21,912 bases of DNA from a virus, in IMG/VR virus record IMGVR_UViG_3300044619_000289, positions 1 to 21,912 of that record; one strand, 5' to 3'. Under the pieces are notes generated by a model. That model was not told the DNA's origin. It saw nothing but the letters and a program-made list of their open reading frames with translations, and made no database searches. Made by a program: the position numbers and the translations under genes. Below, piece by piece: positions 7,491 to 16,066 of the stretch (positions within the stretch are counted from its first letter, which is position 1; each line of letters starts with the position of its first letter).

Positions 7491-9206
7491 TTATTTCACT
7501 TTTGCTGGCTCTCTGCCAATATAAATAATCGTTCCAGCAGGAAATTTCTTTTTGCTGGATTTCACTTCGTCAGCATTTTGAAATACACGACCTTCAGATT
7601 TTGCAGCGTTATATGCTTTTTCTGTTTTGGCAAATAGCAATTCTCTTTCAGTTTTAAGTTGTGTAATCTTTTGAATGTCAGCTTGAGCTTCTTCTGATGT
7701 TTTACTTCTTGCAGGTATATTTCCTTCAGACGCAAGGCGACCTCCTCTTTCAATAGTTGTAGAACCCAACCGCTTGATTTGTGCGTCAATATCCTTAATC
7801 CGCGCTTCAACATTCTTGGCTGTTTCTCCAGCTTTAGCGGCTTGTCCTTGCTCAACTATCTTTTGTAGAGCCATTGCCTCTTCTGGGATTTGAGGAGCGG
7901 TAGTAGTAAGTTGATTTGCTGGTATTCCAGCTTGCAATTCCGTTGAAGCTTTCGCTGCTGGTTTTTCGCCTTGTTGTGGGTAGAATTTCCATCCAAATCG
8001 CTCAATCAATCCCGGCGCATCAATAATAGTTTCAACAGCTTGGGCTTCACTCATTCTACGAGGGTCTGGCTTGCCATCAGCACCCATTGGTCTTTCCATA
8101 GAAAGCATTCCAGCATCTTGACCCTTAACAAAAACTCTTTTAACTGGAACTTGTTTTCCATTTACATCTTCAACCACATCATCGTCAGTTGTGATTTGCG
8201 TAATATCACCACCAGCCATCTCCATAATATCACGGAGTTGTTTATTTTGTTTGAACATTGATGAGGCTACACCAATGTTTTGAGCAAATCCTTCAAATGC
8301 AAGTTGATCTTGAGTCTTTTCTTTTTGGCCGTATGTTTTTTCTTCTTGTCTTTCAAGCCCAGATTTTTGAGAAACTTTTTGAGTTCGTTTAACTCCAGTA
8401 ACCTCTTGCGCTCTTGCCATTGATGGCCCTGTAATAAAGCCTTGTCCAAATCCCGGTATGTCTACTCTAATATTATCTGCTGGAGGTTGATTGCTTGTAT
8501 CAACAATTTTTCCTACAACTTCAGATTTTTGATCTGGTGTATATGTTTTATAGTCTTGAATTGCAGATACAGCTTTATTTTTTGTTTCCTCATCAGCAAT
8601 ATATAATGATACGTTTCCAGTTTCCATTCCAAATGAAAACGGAGTTTGTTCATCTCTCAATCCAGCAGTAAATCTACGAGGTTGATTTTGTGGAAGATTT
8701 TCTGCATTTTGTTTATCTAAAATATCATAATATCCTCCAACAGTTGTGTCCACTTCGACTGGCGCATTCGCATCAACCAATGAAGTAGAATCATCCATTT
8801 CTTCAAATGAAGGAACTTCAAATCCACCTGCCGATTTTCTTGAAGAACGACTTTGATATGCGTTAATTTGTCTCTGCCTCAAGAAGTCATTCGCTGCTTT
8901 TTCATTTAACTTTAGTGCCGTTTCTATTGGCAGCAACAAATTTGGATTATTTATCACCGATGGGTTTGTAATAAACGGCATCAACTTCGCATACGCCTCG
9001 CCAGTCTGTCCTTGTCCAGCAAGTGTCATCGACTCCTGCATACTCTGCTGCAAGAATGGTAGCATCTCCTGCGCTTGCTTCTGCTGCTCGCGTTGAGCTA
9101 ACGCTTGTCCTACATTCTGACCAAGTTTAGCCAAAGAATCTCCAACCCATGCGGTAGATTCCGATGCGCGATTGGTTCCTGTCATTATGAGTTCTGCGAT
9201 AGACAT
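7491..9206 (-). CDS. virion protein, probably internal / ejection-associated (571 aa)
   Basis: The N-terminal 100 residues are helical and Gln-rich (VGQALAQREQQKQAQEM, LPFLQQSMQESM). The centre is acidic and mixed. Residues about 270-330 and 450-540 look coiled-coil-like (VEARIKDIDAQIKRL). The C-terminal 30 residues (GRVFQNADEVKSSKKKFPAG then GTIIYIGREPAKV) match a short beta-type ending often seen on phage internal proteins. It lies 7 bp upstream of the 1967-aa gene and 3 bp after the 366-aa gene, so the three are one unit, like the gp14-gp15-gp16 trio of T7-like phages in position but not recognisably in sequence. Much of the gene is more AT-rich than its neighbours. Confidence 0.55.
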   Translation of the reverse strand: MSIAELIMTGTNRASESTAWVGDSLAKLGQNVGQALAQREQQKQAQEMLPFLQQSMQESMTLAGQGQTGEAYAKLMPFITNPSVINNPNLLLPIETALKLNEKAANDFLRQRQINAYQSRSSRKSAGGFEVPSFEEMDDSTSLVDANAPVEVDTTVGGYYDILDKQNAENLPQNQPRRFTAGLRDEQTPFSFGMETGNVSLYIADEETKNKAVSAIQDYKTYTPDQKSEVVGKIVDTSNQPPADNIRVDIPGFGQGFITGPSMARAQEVTGVKRTQKVSQKSGLERQEEKTYGQKEKTQDQLAFEGFAQNIGVASSMFKQNKQLRDIMEMAGGDITQITTDDDVVEDVNGKQVPVKRVFVKGQDAGMLSMERPMGADGKPDPRRMSEAQAVETIIDAPGLIERFGWKFYPQQGEKPAAKASTELQAGIPANQLTTTAPQIPEEAMALQKIVEQGQAAKAGETAKNVEARIKDIDAQIKRLGSTTIERGGRLASEGNIPARSKTSEEAQADIQKITQLKTERELLFAKTEKAYNAAKSEGRVFQNADEVKSSKKKFPAGTIIYIGREPAKVK

Positions 9207-9209
9207 AAA

Positions 9210-10310
9210 TTATGATCTTCCATATACCCCAGATGGGTCATAGTAATAACCGCCACTGGTTCCACCAATACCCATAAATCCACCTGTAGGTTTTTGATAT
9301 GATAATTGTGATGGGGCTACCTTGTATGCGTTGGCCGCGCCTATTTCTCCACCATAGAATCCTCCAGCATTAGGAGTTGTTGATGTTCCCATCATTCCAG
9401 CAGCACCGCTCATTCCCATCAACGCACCAGAGGTAGCTTTACCAATGTCAGAGACACCTTGGCCGACTGCTTGTTGAGCAGCGTAACTTGCGGCGATGTT
9501 TTCTTTATTCGCTCCGTAGATTTGCGTAGCAAGACCAGACTGAGCATTGTAGATGTTAGAGAACATATCAGATGTCATCTTAGCTTTTTGCAAGCCAACT
9601 TGTGCTTGGGCAGTTTGGTAGCCAAGTTGTAGTCTTCCTACATCGAGTGGGTCTGCTGTGAATGCTCGCGCCAACTGCTGCCAGTTCATTGCTGTGTTTT
9701 GAACTGCTGGCATTGCTGCCAGTCCCTGCCTTTGAATATCAAGTGAAGTTAGTCCAAGATTACGCGCCATCTGCCCTTGTGCTGCTTGGAATCCTCCAGC
9801 ACGTCCTGCTGTTGCTGGGTTGAATCCTGCTCCTGCACTCTCCGCGACATTACGCGTGATCTGTTCCTTAACATCTTGTGGGATGTCTCCACGGAGGTAG
9901 TTGGAAATAACATCCATCGCTTGCCCGATTTGAGTCTGAGCTTGTTGGCGTTGCTGTGCTGCTCCGGGCTGGAATTGCTCAAGTTGTTGTTGATAGTAAT
10001 CTGAAATCTTGCCAGCATCACCGATCATCGCTCCAAGATTATATTGAGGAACCTGCACCCCACTAATCATCTTGCCAACTTTCTTCTGACCTTTTTCGTA
10101 TCCAGCAACAGCTTCTCTTTGTTGTTTTTTAAATGCTGCCGCCGCTGCGCCTTGACCTCTCTTTGCCCTATCCGCTGCCGACATTGAGATAGCCGCCGAT
10201 CCTGCTGCCGCACCTACAGCTACCACGCCAGCAGCAATAGCGAATCCGCTGGTATGAAACATCTGAGAATGTTTATCGTTGCCTAATGGGTTTGGTAGAA
10301 GAAATCTCAT
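9210..10310 (-). CDS. internal-virion-like protein with N-terminal hydrophobic segment (366 aa)
   Basis: Starts MRFLLPNPLGND at the ATG at 10310, which forms an ATGA overlap with the stop of the cupin-like gene. A longer frame opens with GTG at 10340 but would overlap that gene by 34 bp, so the ATG is preferred. Residues about 22-45 form an Ala/Gly-rich hydrophobic helix (FAIAAGVVAVGAAAGSAA). The rest is Gln/Ala-rich and helical (QREAVAGYEKGQKKVGK, QAQTQIGQAM), with Gly-rich stretches and a Tyr/Gly-rich C-terminus (GGYYYDPSGVYG). One amphipathic or membrane helix plus Q/A-rich helices ahead of two larger virion proteins suggests an ejected internal protein. A small structural or tail protein is the alternative. 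Confidence 0.55.
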   Translation of the reverse strand: MRFLLPNPLGNDKHSQMFHTSGFAIAAGVVAVGAAAGSAAISMSAADRAKRGQGAAAAAFKKQQREAVAGYEKGQKKVGKMISGVQVPQYNLGAMIGDAGKISDYYQQQLEQFQPGAAQQRQQAQTQIGQAMDVISNYLRGDIPQDVKEQITRNVAESAGAGFNPATAGRAGGFQAAQGQMARNLGLTSLDIQRQGLAAMPAVQNTAMNWQQLARAFTADPLDVGRLQLGYQTAQAQVGLQKAKMTSDMFSNIYNAQSGLATQIYGANKENIAASYAAQQAVGQGVSDIGKATSGALMGMSGAAGMMGTSTTPNAGGFYGGEIGAANAYKVAPSQLSYQKPTGGFMGIGGTSGGYYYDPSGVYGRS

Positions 10311-10795
10311 TTGATTAAGTCGGTTCGATTGTGTCGCCACTTCTGCACCCTTGGGTCTTCCTTGGCGATGTGAGGATTAAAGTCTCTGGAAGTGATCGTG
10401 TCAATAATTTCGTCTGGATCAGTCAAGTCTGTGACATGGCAAGTAGTCCAGATTGTGTCTCTGTGGGTGTAGAGCATACGCCTTGTTCCCGCTTCTGTAA
10501 TGCCACTGTAGCCTGTTTTATATCGGTGGGCAGGGATGCCATGATACCAGACAGTCACATCACCCTTCATTATGAAGAATGGATGCGTAGTAAGATGGAG
10601 CAAGGTTGTGAGAATCGTATCCTTCGGCATATAGATTTCCCGAATATACATCCCCGGAGTGAACTTGTGAACCAACGGACATTCCCGTGGAGGAAGTTTT
10701 AGAATCTCCAAGTCCATCAAGTTAAGCTCGTAGTCTGGATCACCATACCCAACTACGTTCCTTGCATCAATCTTATCTGGGATTGTCAGCGTCAT
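10307..10795 (-). CDS. cupin-like virion-module protein (162 aa)
   Basis: The central part (about residues 40-120) has the layout of a single cupin barrel: PGMYIREIYMPKDTILTT, then HLTTHPFFIMKGDVTVW with a glycine turn, then a later H in YTHRDTIWTT. Histidines at 67, 71 and 111 are in places where cupins hold metal or ligand, though the spacing is not canonical. Cupin-like proteins of this size occur in structural regions of several podoviruses with no proven role. The gene shares ATGA overlaps with both neighbours (320-aa and 366-aa genes), so it is co-translated with virion proteins. A structural or assembly role is as likely as an enzymatic one. Confidence 0.55.
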   Translation of the reverse strand: MTLTIPDKIDARNVVGYGDPDYELNLMDLEILKLPPRECPLVHKFTPGMYIREIYMPKDTILTTLLHLTTHPFFIMKGDVTVWYHGIPAHRYKTGYSGITEAGTRRMLYTHRDTIWTTCHVTDLTDPDEIIDTITSRDFNPHIAKEDPRVQKWRHNRTDLIK

Positions 10796-11754
10796 CGGTA
10801 TAGGAAGTAGTCGTTAGGTGAGGGTGACAATAGGTCAGACCCGATTAGGTTCTCTGCTCGACTATAGTTGGCAAAGCGAATTGGCCCTGCTGTTGGTATC
10901 TCCAAGTTCTCCATCTCTTTCTCTTGCTCTTGCACGGCGAGTGATAGGTTACTCAAGAACTCCTGCGCCTTACGATTCTCACGCGAGTTCAATGCAAGAA
11001 CCGCATAGATCATCGCATCTGGGATGAACTCGCAGAGTTCCTTTGGATCGATTAGATCAAAGTATTTCTTCGATGCGTAGAGCGTGATACACTCGCAGGT
11101 CTTCGGTGCTTTGAATCGGCGGAAGGTTGGATTAGCATCGTTCGGTTGATAGATTGCTATCAGCGTCTTTGCTTCCAATGCGGTATCGTAGGCATATACG
11201 CGAATCCTTCCTTTGGTTACTGGCTTGCTGACTGCGCGAATTCCTTTCACAAGGAGATCAGACTTCGCCAACGTTGGAGGATTGGCAGTAGTCACCTTTA
11301 CTTTGTGGTAGGTGTCATACTGGTCTTGCGCGTCGAACATCAACTCTACGCCGATGTCTTCAGCTTCCTCGGCCATTACTCCGATTTGGTATGGATGCGT
11401 TGTGTAGTCGCGGAAGAGGACATGAAGTCCACCTACTTCTACAATCCCCCTATGGCATGAATGATCCGCATGAAGAGCAAAAGCGTTGGTCGCATTGAAC
11501 CATTCATCAGCGAGGCTCGCAGAGTTGTCACCGATCCAAGCAAGTTTGATTTGCTCATAGCGGGCCGGAAGCGTGAAGCAATCGTTCACACAACAGATTT
11601 GGACGTATTCTTCTTGCGAACTCCACGCCCTTTTGTTCCAAAGTAGTCGCCTTGCTTGGTTTACGGCCTTAACTCCGCGCTCATACGAACACGTTCCTGA
11701 GTCGCCGACAAACCCCTTCACAAGCTCTACCATCTCTTCGAGGGTATCAGCCAT
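10792..11754 (-). CDS. neck / head-tail adaptor-like protein (320 aa)
   Basis: Starts MADTLEEMVELVKGFVGDSG. A helical N-terminus (KAVNQARRLLWNKRAW) is followed by beta-rich segments (CFTLPARYEQIKLAWIGDN). A later stretch (AVSKPVTKGRIRVYAYD, then IAIYQPNDANPTFRRFK) is typical of podovirus neck or tail-adaptor proteins. C-terminal helices follow (LNSRENRKAQEFLSNLSLAV). The helical-beta-helical plan and its place upstream of internal virion genes and near the nozzle gene support a connector role. The gene has no SD: the 16-bp dyad at 11760-11775 lies 5 bp before the ATG. Cysteines 22, 54, 55 and 59 are noteworthy. Function is inferred from pattern and context. Confidence 0.5.
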   Translation of the reverse strand: MADTLEEMVELVKGFVGDSGTCSYERGVKAVNQARRLLWNKRAWSSQEEYVQICCVNDCFTLPARYEQIKLAWIGDNSASLADEWFNATNAFALHADHSCHRGIVEVGGLHVLFRDYTTHPYQIGVMAEEAEDIGVELMFDAQDQYDTYHKVKVTTANPPTLAKSDLLVKGIRAVSKPVTKGRIRVYAYDTALEAKTLIAIYQPNDANPTFRRFKAPKTCECITLYASKKYFDLIDPKELCEFIPDAMIYAVLALNSRENRKAQEFLSNLSLAVQEQEKEMENLEIPTAGPIRFANYSRAENLIGSDLLSPSPNDYFLYR

Positions 11755-11759
11755 AGGGA

Positions 11760-11775
11760 TTATCGTTTCCGATAA
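11760..11775. promoter_or_regulatory. dispersed 16-bp dyad, copy 4, 5 bp before the neck gene ATG
   Basis: TTATCGTTTCCGATAA. On the transcribed strand this gives a 7-bp stem (ATTATCG/CGATAAT) with a GAAA loop, a GNRA-type tetraloop. It begins directly after the TAA of the 54-aa gene and ends 5 bp before the next ATG, occupying the SD position. Confidence 0.7.
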
Positions 11776-11940
11776 TTATTTTCCGCCAACGGGCTTGCCA
11801 GATTTTGGCATAGGTGCGCTGGAGTATGGGTTCTTGCCAGTGTTAGGTGGGTTCATGTTCCCCATACCTTCACGGATCATGCCGCGAGTAGGTGCGCCGC
11901 CCGAAACTAATTTGGGTTCTGTTCCTTTTAGTGGTGTCAT
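11776..11940 (-). CDS. small basic Gly/Pro-rich protein (54 aa), unknown
   Basis: Begins MTPLKGTEPKLVSGGAPTRG and ends PKSGKPVGGK. It is rich in Gly, Pro, Lys and Met, with no predicted core, so probably extended or disordered. It fills the gap between the fiber-like 167-aa gene and the neck gene, and its stop abuts dyad copy 4. Short proteins of this composition are common between phage structural genes and may be minor virion or assembly factors. No SD is seen before the ATG. Confidence 0.55.
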   Translation of the reverse strand: MTPLKGTEPKLVSGGAPTRGMIREGMGNMNPPNTGKNPYSSAPMPKSGKPVGGK

Positions 11941-11965
11941 ATGTTTAGTTTTTCTTTGCGATGGC

Positions 11966-12469
11966 TTATGGTGTTGAAGAATGAACCGCCATCCAGTTCA
12001 AGCTCGTAATTTCTGCGATGTTGCTATCAACGCGAATTGTAAATCCTGCTGTGTTTTGTGAAACAATAGTGTAAAGTGGCGTTGTTAATGGATTCCCAGA
12101 AGCGTAATAAGGAGTCAACGAGATTCCATACACGGCAGATGGAAGAGGGGAACTAAAGTTAATTCCGATAGATGTTGTGTCATTTGGCAGGAGTGGAGAG
12201 TATGTGCCATAACGAACTTTTATCGCTGGCTCTAAAGCATCGACTCGCGTATCAAGTGCGGTAATCTGCGTCTGCTGGTCAGCGAGAGTTTGGTTGATTT
12301 GAGCAACTTGCTGTGGAGTTACATCACCCAGACCCGGCACATTGATTGTTCCGTTGGAAAGAACCTCATCAATGAATTGCTGAAATACATTTTGCCAATT
12401 ACCAATTGGACAGAAGTCATCTGGAACATTTGGAAATGTAAGTGCAGGAGATGAATCTTGATTGTCCAT
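11966..12469 (-). CDS. short fiber-like / tail-associated protein (167 aa)
   Basis: The N-terminus (PNVPDDFCPIGNWQNVFQQF) holds one cysteine. A short coiled coil follows at about 70-100 (QVAQINQTLADQQTQITALD, then TRVDALEP). The C-terminal domain is beta-rich (SAVYGISLTPYYASG, TAGFTIRVDSNIAEITSLNW) and resembles small receptor-contact or collar domains of phage fibers. A trimeric coiled-coil stalk followed by a beta head is the usual fiber plan. It lies 3 bp after the nozzle-like gene, suggesting that it docks near the nozzle. Confidence 0.55.
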   Translation of the reverse strand: MDNQDSSPALTFPNVPDDFCPIGNWQNVFQQFIDEVLSNGTINVPGLGDVTPQQVAQINQTLADQQTQITALDTRVDALEPAIKVRYGTYSPLLPNDTTSIGINFSSPLPSAVYGISLTPYYASGNPLTTPLYTIVSQNTAGFTIRVDSNIAEITSLNWMAVHSSTP

Positions 12470-12472
12470 AGC

Positions 12473-14317
12473 TTAATTTACGATATTGTATTCCCAATAT
12501 TTCTCTTGGCAACAAGAAAATGGTTCACACTCTTGATTTTCTTCGGGGCAGTCACCAACTGGAGAGTCATCATTGTTCTTGATGTTCGCCATTAACCTTA
12601 CTCTATCAACTGTAGCTGCGCCTGTTAAATGAACTCTGATCTGAAACTCGCTTCCTTCTACCGATGGGATGCCTGCCAAGTCATTGCACTCGCTTGGGTC
12701 TGGCGTGTTAAACTTGTAGCGTTTGTAGCGATTACCTCCTCGTTGCGGGAAGCATTCAGTTACTACTGGTGAGCATGGATCACACCCGAATGTCGTAGGA
12801 ACCTTCAGTTCTGACCAGCAAGGATTAGAATCTGCGCGGAACTCGGCTGAACTATTCACTTCCCCCTTAATCTCACTAATCCACATTTCTCCACCAGTAA
12901 TCTTTTTGCGGAGGAACTTATTGGTAGCCCCGCTTCGGTTGAAGTCATACCTGCCAGTTGTGAAGAAGGATTCAATCTGTCTGCTTCCATTCGGCCCGTA
13001 GTCGTCGCCTTGGGCTACAGTGAACTCGTAAAGTCGGTTCTTGTTGTCTGCATCAAACGAGAATCCGAATCCACGTTTCTCACCAGTTATCAATGCGGTC
13101 AGAAGTTGAGTTGGTCTGATTCCTGTCCAGATGCCATTCCAGCGAAATTGAAGTTGTGCATCTGGTGCAGGCGAAGAAGATTGGTCGAGGTCGAGAACTA
13201 CCATTCCCCTATGATACCTATTCAGTCCCTCTACGCCTTCTGCTCGATAGGTCTGTGGTGCAACTGTGCTAATAAGGTAGTTGTTGAAGAACATCGTAGA
13301 AGCGAATTGCTTCAACCAAGGAGTATCATTCTCGACCCACTTGTTCACTTCCCTCGATAGTTTACGAAGTGAGAAGTATCTGGCAAACTCAGATTGGCTA
13401 TTAGAATAGAATGCCCAGCCATCGTGTGATCTAAACCAAAGCTCAGAGTTGGCGAGTCCAAGGTATGGCGATGTGCATCCGCGCCCAAGGAGTGAGATGC
13501 GTTGGATGTTCGATGTATTCCATTGTGATCTTGGGATAGACACATCCATTGAGAACGCTCCGTTCCCTGTAAGGACTACAAGTTCGCCTTGTCCGCGAAG
13601 GTTAGTTCCGATCTGTGGCATGACTTTCATCCCCGTGATATTCCCCATCATGGCTGGAGTTGAGAACGCGCCACCCTCTGCCCAGTATCCTATCTCCGTG
13701 AAGTTCTCCGTATTCTTGGTATCGGTAAATCCATTCCCGTAGATAATGTCAGAAGCGTAGATTTGATTGAATTTGTCAGCTACAAATACTCGCCCGAAGG
13801 CATACTCCATTATCGTTCCAATCGGCATCTTTGCCAAGTATGGATTCAGTCGATAAGCTGGCACTGTTAAGTCGCCATCCCATGCTATGGCATTCTGGTA
13901 GCCATTTTGGATATATGCCCGATCTTCGGCTTGCACGAACCATGTGTGCATCATGCCCGGATCGTTACCTTCGATGATCTTGTAGGCAAATGCACGGTTG
14001 TTTACGATCTTTAGAAAGTAGATAACGCCAGATACTGATAACAGAATTCCATCGTTTGTTTTTAAATTAGTCGCCCGATATGGATATGCACCTTGGAAGT
14101 TTCCACTCTGAATATCGTTAACGATATTTGCATCCTGCCCCGCGCCAACCTCAATCGGAATGTTACGAATGCTTGGCCTTGTTCGATTGATGCCGCCTCG
14201 GAATGTCCTATTTACTGACTCTGATACTACAGATTCTGGCAAATACGATGGATGAGTATCTGCGTCTTGCGCGATGATACTTGTGAATCCATCAAAGACT
14301 GATCCTTCTGCTGGCAT
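12473..14317 (-). CDS. tail nozzle-like beta-propeller protein (614 aa)
   Basis: The protein opens with a segment typical of nozzle proteins (FRGGINRTRPSIRNIPIEVG). It continues with repeating beta blades containing short WD-like turns (NGYQNAIAWDGD, GRVFVADKFNQIYASDI, GQGELVVLTGNGAFSMD, SNSELWFRSHDGWAFYS-like segments). This is the plan of T7 gp12 / P22 gp10-type tail nozzles. The C-terminal 120 residues are unusually cysteine-rich (NPCW, GCDPC, TEC, SEC, GDC, QEC, SCC). It starts as TAATG overlapping the stop of the upstream fiber gene. Nozzle assignment rests on fold pattern and neighbours; a different propeller-type tail protein is possible. Confidence 0.6.
   Translation of the reverse strand: MPAEGSVFDGFTSIIAQDADTHPSYLPESVVSESVNRTFRGGINRTRPSIRNIPIEVGAGQDANIVNDIQSGNFQGAYPYRATNLKTNDGILLSVSGVIYFLKIVNNRAFAYKIIEGNDPGMMHTWFVQAEDRAYIQNGYQNAIAWDGDLTVPAYRLNPYLAKMPIGTIMEYAFGRVFVADKFNQIYASDIIYGNGFTDTKNTENFTEIGYWAEGGAFSTPAMMGNITGMKVMPQIGTNLRGQGELVVLTGNGAFSMDVSIPRSQWNTSNIQRISLLGRGCTSPYLGLANSELWFRSHDGWAFYSNSQSEFARYFSLRKLSREVNKWVENDTPWLKQFASTMFFNNYLISTVAPQTYRAEGVEGLNRYHRGMVVLDLDQSSSPAPDAQLQFRWNGIWTGIRPTQLLTALITGEKRGFGFSFDADNKNRLYEFTVAQGDDYGPNGSRQIESFFTTGRYDFNRSGATNKFLRKKITGGEMWISEIKGEVNSSAEFRADSNPCWSELKVPTTFGCDPCSPVVTECFPQRGGNRYKRYKFNTPDPSECNDLAGIPSVEGSEFQIRVHLTGAATVDRVRLMANIKNNDDSPVGDCPEENQECEPFSCCQEKYWEYNIVN
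14111..14128. repeat. 18-bp perfect palindrome inside the nozzle gene
   Basis: AATATCGTTAACGATATT reads identically on both strands. It shares the ATCG-N4-CGAT core with the six dispersed dyads but has different outer bases and a TTAA centre. It encodes N-I-V-N-D-I in the nozzle protein. It may be a distant family member or chance. Confidence 0.5.
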
Positions 14318-15186
14318 TATGCGTTGACACTCTTGATTACAATGAACCGCAATGTCAGTGCTTCAGACAAACTTCCTGCGGTGATATTCCTAATCACAAT
14401 GTTAGCATTGCCTGTCGCTGGAGCTACCGCGAAGTTATATGATCCAAGCGTTCCGCCAGAGACATGACTTACCACAACGATGTCTGTATCTGCGATAACC
14501 GAATTGCTCAAATTGAATGTCACAGCAGTATTGGCCGCGAGTGCCGCGCTATCGGTAACGATAATTCCAGTAGGACGATTCAGAGTAACAGCATTTGTTT
14601 TTGAGCCTACGCCTTGAATAACGCTGCCTCCAGCACCAGTGTCATATCCAATCTTGGATGAGTTTCCATTAGCAAGGATGGTGCTGTTTGATGCTATCGT
14701 GCTGTTAACAATAAGCGCGCCAGTCATCGTATCTCCAGCCTTATTGAGCTTGAGAGCATCAGCGGTATCAACATACTGCTTTGTTGCAGCTTCAAGATTT
14801 GCAGTCGGATTTGCAGCGAGAGTAACGCTTGCCGCTGTTACTACACCAGTAGCAGTTACACTTCCTACGTTTATCGCTCCAGTAGTGGTCAATGATTGGC
14901 TGCCAAGATTAACTGGGTTAGCTTGAAGAATGTTATTTAGCGTAGCAAACTCAATGCTTCCAGTTGATGTCTTTCGTAGAAGAGTATCATTCGCTCCGTT
15001 AGTCCACGATATTGTTCCATTTGCGTTGGAGATAAGAACCTGACCAGATGGTGGAGTCTGAAGCGTCTTATCACAAGCAGACGAATCTTCTACAACCAAC
15101 CTTTTAGCGATTGCTGTAAGCTCGCGGGGTTCGCAGAACAATGGATATTCCAAGTCGCATGGTGGGGCTGGAGTGCATGGAGTCAT
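14317..15186 (-). CDS. tail fiber protein (289 aa) with Cys-rich N-terminus
   Basis: The ATG at 15186 is preferred over an upstream TTG at 15213; it lies 5 bp after the preceding stop. The N-terminus is MTPCTPAPPCDLEYPLFCEP, with three cysteines in 18 residues and probably the virion anchor. A widespread fiber motif follows (NLEAATKQYVDTADALKLNK, then AGDTMTGAL), with Ser/Thr/Gly-rich repeats before and after it. The C-terminal about 85 residues form a beta-rich domain (AALAANTAVTFNLSNSVIAD). Fiber assignment is secure at family level; receptor and position on the virion are unknown. Confidence 0.75.
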   Translation of the reverse strand: MTPCTPAPPCDLEYPLFCEPRELTAIAKRLVVEDSSACDKTLQTPPSGQVLISNANGTISWTNGANDTLLRKTSTGSIEFATLNNILQANPVNLGSQSLTTTGAINVGSVTATGVVTAASVTLAANPTANLEAATKQYVDTADALKLNKAGDTMTGALIVNSTIASNSTILANGNSSKIGYDTGAGGSVIQGVGSKTNAVTLNRPTGIIVTDSAALAANTAVTFNLSNSVIADTDIVVVSHVSGGTLGSYNFAVAPATGNANIVIRNITAGSLSEALTLRFIVIKSVNA

Positions 15187-15191
15187 AATAT

Positions 15192-15596
15192 TTAATTCAG
15201 AATATCGGGCCAAGTTGCTTTGATGCCAGCGAGGTCATCTGGAAGCGGAGTCAAAGTAACATCGCGGAACGCTTGTTTAGCGGCAATGATTTCAGCTTTT
15301 TTTTCTTCATCGTTAGCCTCAACTGCTTTCATAAAGTCAATATCAAGCTTGGCAAGTTTGGGAGCGCGAGCGGCACGGAACTTATCAAGATGGATAGCTT
15401 TCGCTTTCTCAATGTTTACCTTTGCGCCAGTTTCAGCATCAAACTCGTATGCGTTGAAGTAGTCGTTATCAATGTCAACTGATTCAACAATCTTGTATTC
15501 TACTCCTGCTGGAACATCTTTGATTGCATCATTAACATCGCCAGTAGGGATGACTATAGCTACTTGTCCGTTTGGTTGTGGGTAGGTGATAAACAT
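15192..15596 (-). CDS. tail-fiber-assembly-like protein (134 aa)
   Basis: The N-terminal half (MFITYPQPNGQVAIVIPTGD, then KDVPAGVEYKIVES and FNAYEFD) matches small phage proteins usually annotated as tail-fiber assembly chaperones or tail-associated proteins. The C-terminal half is a charged helix pair (KLDIDFMKAVEANDEEKKAE, then IIAAKQAFRDVT) ending in a short segment with PLPDDLAGIKATWPDIL. It sits inside the fiber cluster, as such chaperones do. It is separated by 4 bp from the next fiber-like gene. Confidence 0.6.
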   Translation of the reverse strand: MFITYPQPNGQVAIVIPTGDVNDAIKDVPAGVEYKIVESVDIDNDYFNAYEFDAETGAKVNIEKAKAIHLDKFRAARAPKLAKLDIDFMKAVEANDEEKKAEIIAAKQAFRDVTLTPLPDDLAGIKATWPDILN

Positions 15597-15600
15597 AAAA

Positions 15601-16062
15601 TTAGTTTCCGAAGACTTGGATACTTATATTTACAGGGTCTTGAAGAGACGCATAGTCTCTTGTAATTATTCTAACTTGTGATGTTGTTTTTAATGTTACT
15701 GATGAATATGAAGCATTTGGAGCTAATCCAACAGACAATCCAAATCCAGAATTTGCAATACCAGAAACAGAATAATTAGCGTCTGCTAATGCCGTTGAAA
15801 AGTTAATTGTATAATCACCAGTTCCATTCTTTGTAACGCTGGAAACATTGTAGTTGGAAAGTATTGTTCCGGGCGATGTAGTGCCATTGAAATTCACCCA
15901 TGCTTTGCAAATCTGCTTCTGCTCGTTAGTGCCAAGTTTGGATGCGGTGACTGAACCATTAGTAATCTGCGTTGCGCCAACAGAGTTAGCGGCAAGCACA
16001 GCACTCGTAAACGAGGTTGCATCGTTAAAAGTAATTCCTGCGGAGTCGATTGTTGTTGGCAT
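15601..16062 (-). CDS. short fiber-like protein (153 aa), AWVNFNGT module
   Basis: The N-terminal part (SAVLAANSVGATQITNGSVT) is a common fiber linker. From about residue 50 comes a compact beta module beginning CKAWVNFNGT, containing SVTKNGTGDYTINFSTALAD and ANYSVSG and ending VFGN. The same module occurs in the neighbouring 170-aa protein with the same order of motifs. In known phages it forms a terminal fiber or tail-spike head domain. It may be a separate short fiber or a subunit sharing a docking site with its paralogue. Confidence 0.65.
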   Translation of the reverse strand: MPTTIDSAGITFNDATSFTSAVLAANSVGATQITNGSVTASKLGTNEQKQICKAWVNFNGTTSPGTILSNYNVSSVTKNGTGDYTINFSTALADANYSVSGIANSGFGLSVGLAPNASYSSVTLKTTSQVRIITRDYASLQDPVNISIQVFGN

Positions 16063-16066
16063 AAAA

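Noticed and set aside
10271-10287. TTATCGTTGCC, half of the dyad within the 366-aa gene
   Set aside because: Right arm is missing; a single hexamer arm is expected by chance.
9210-10340. GTG start at 10340 for the 366-aa gene
   Set aside because: Would overlap the cupin-like gene by 34 bp; the ATG at 10310 forms a normal ATGA junction.
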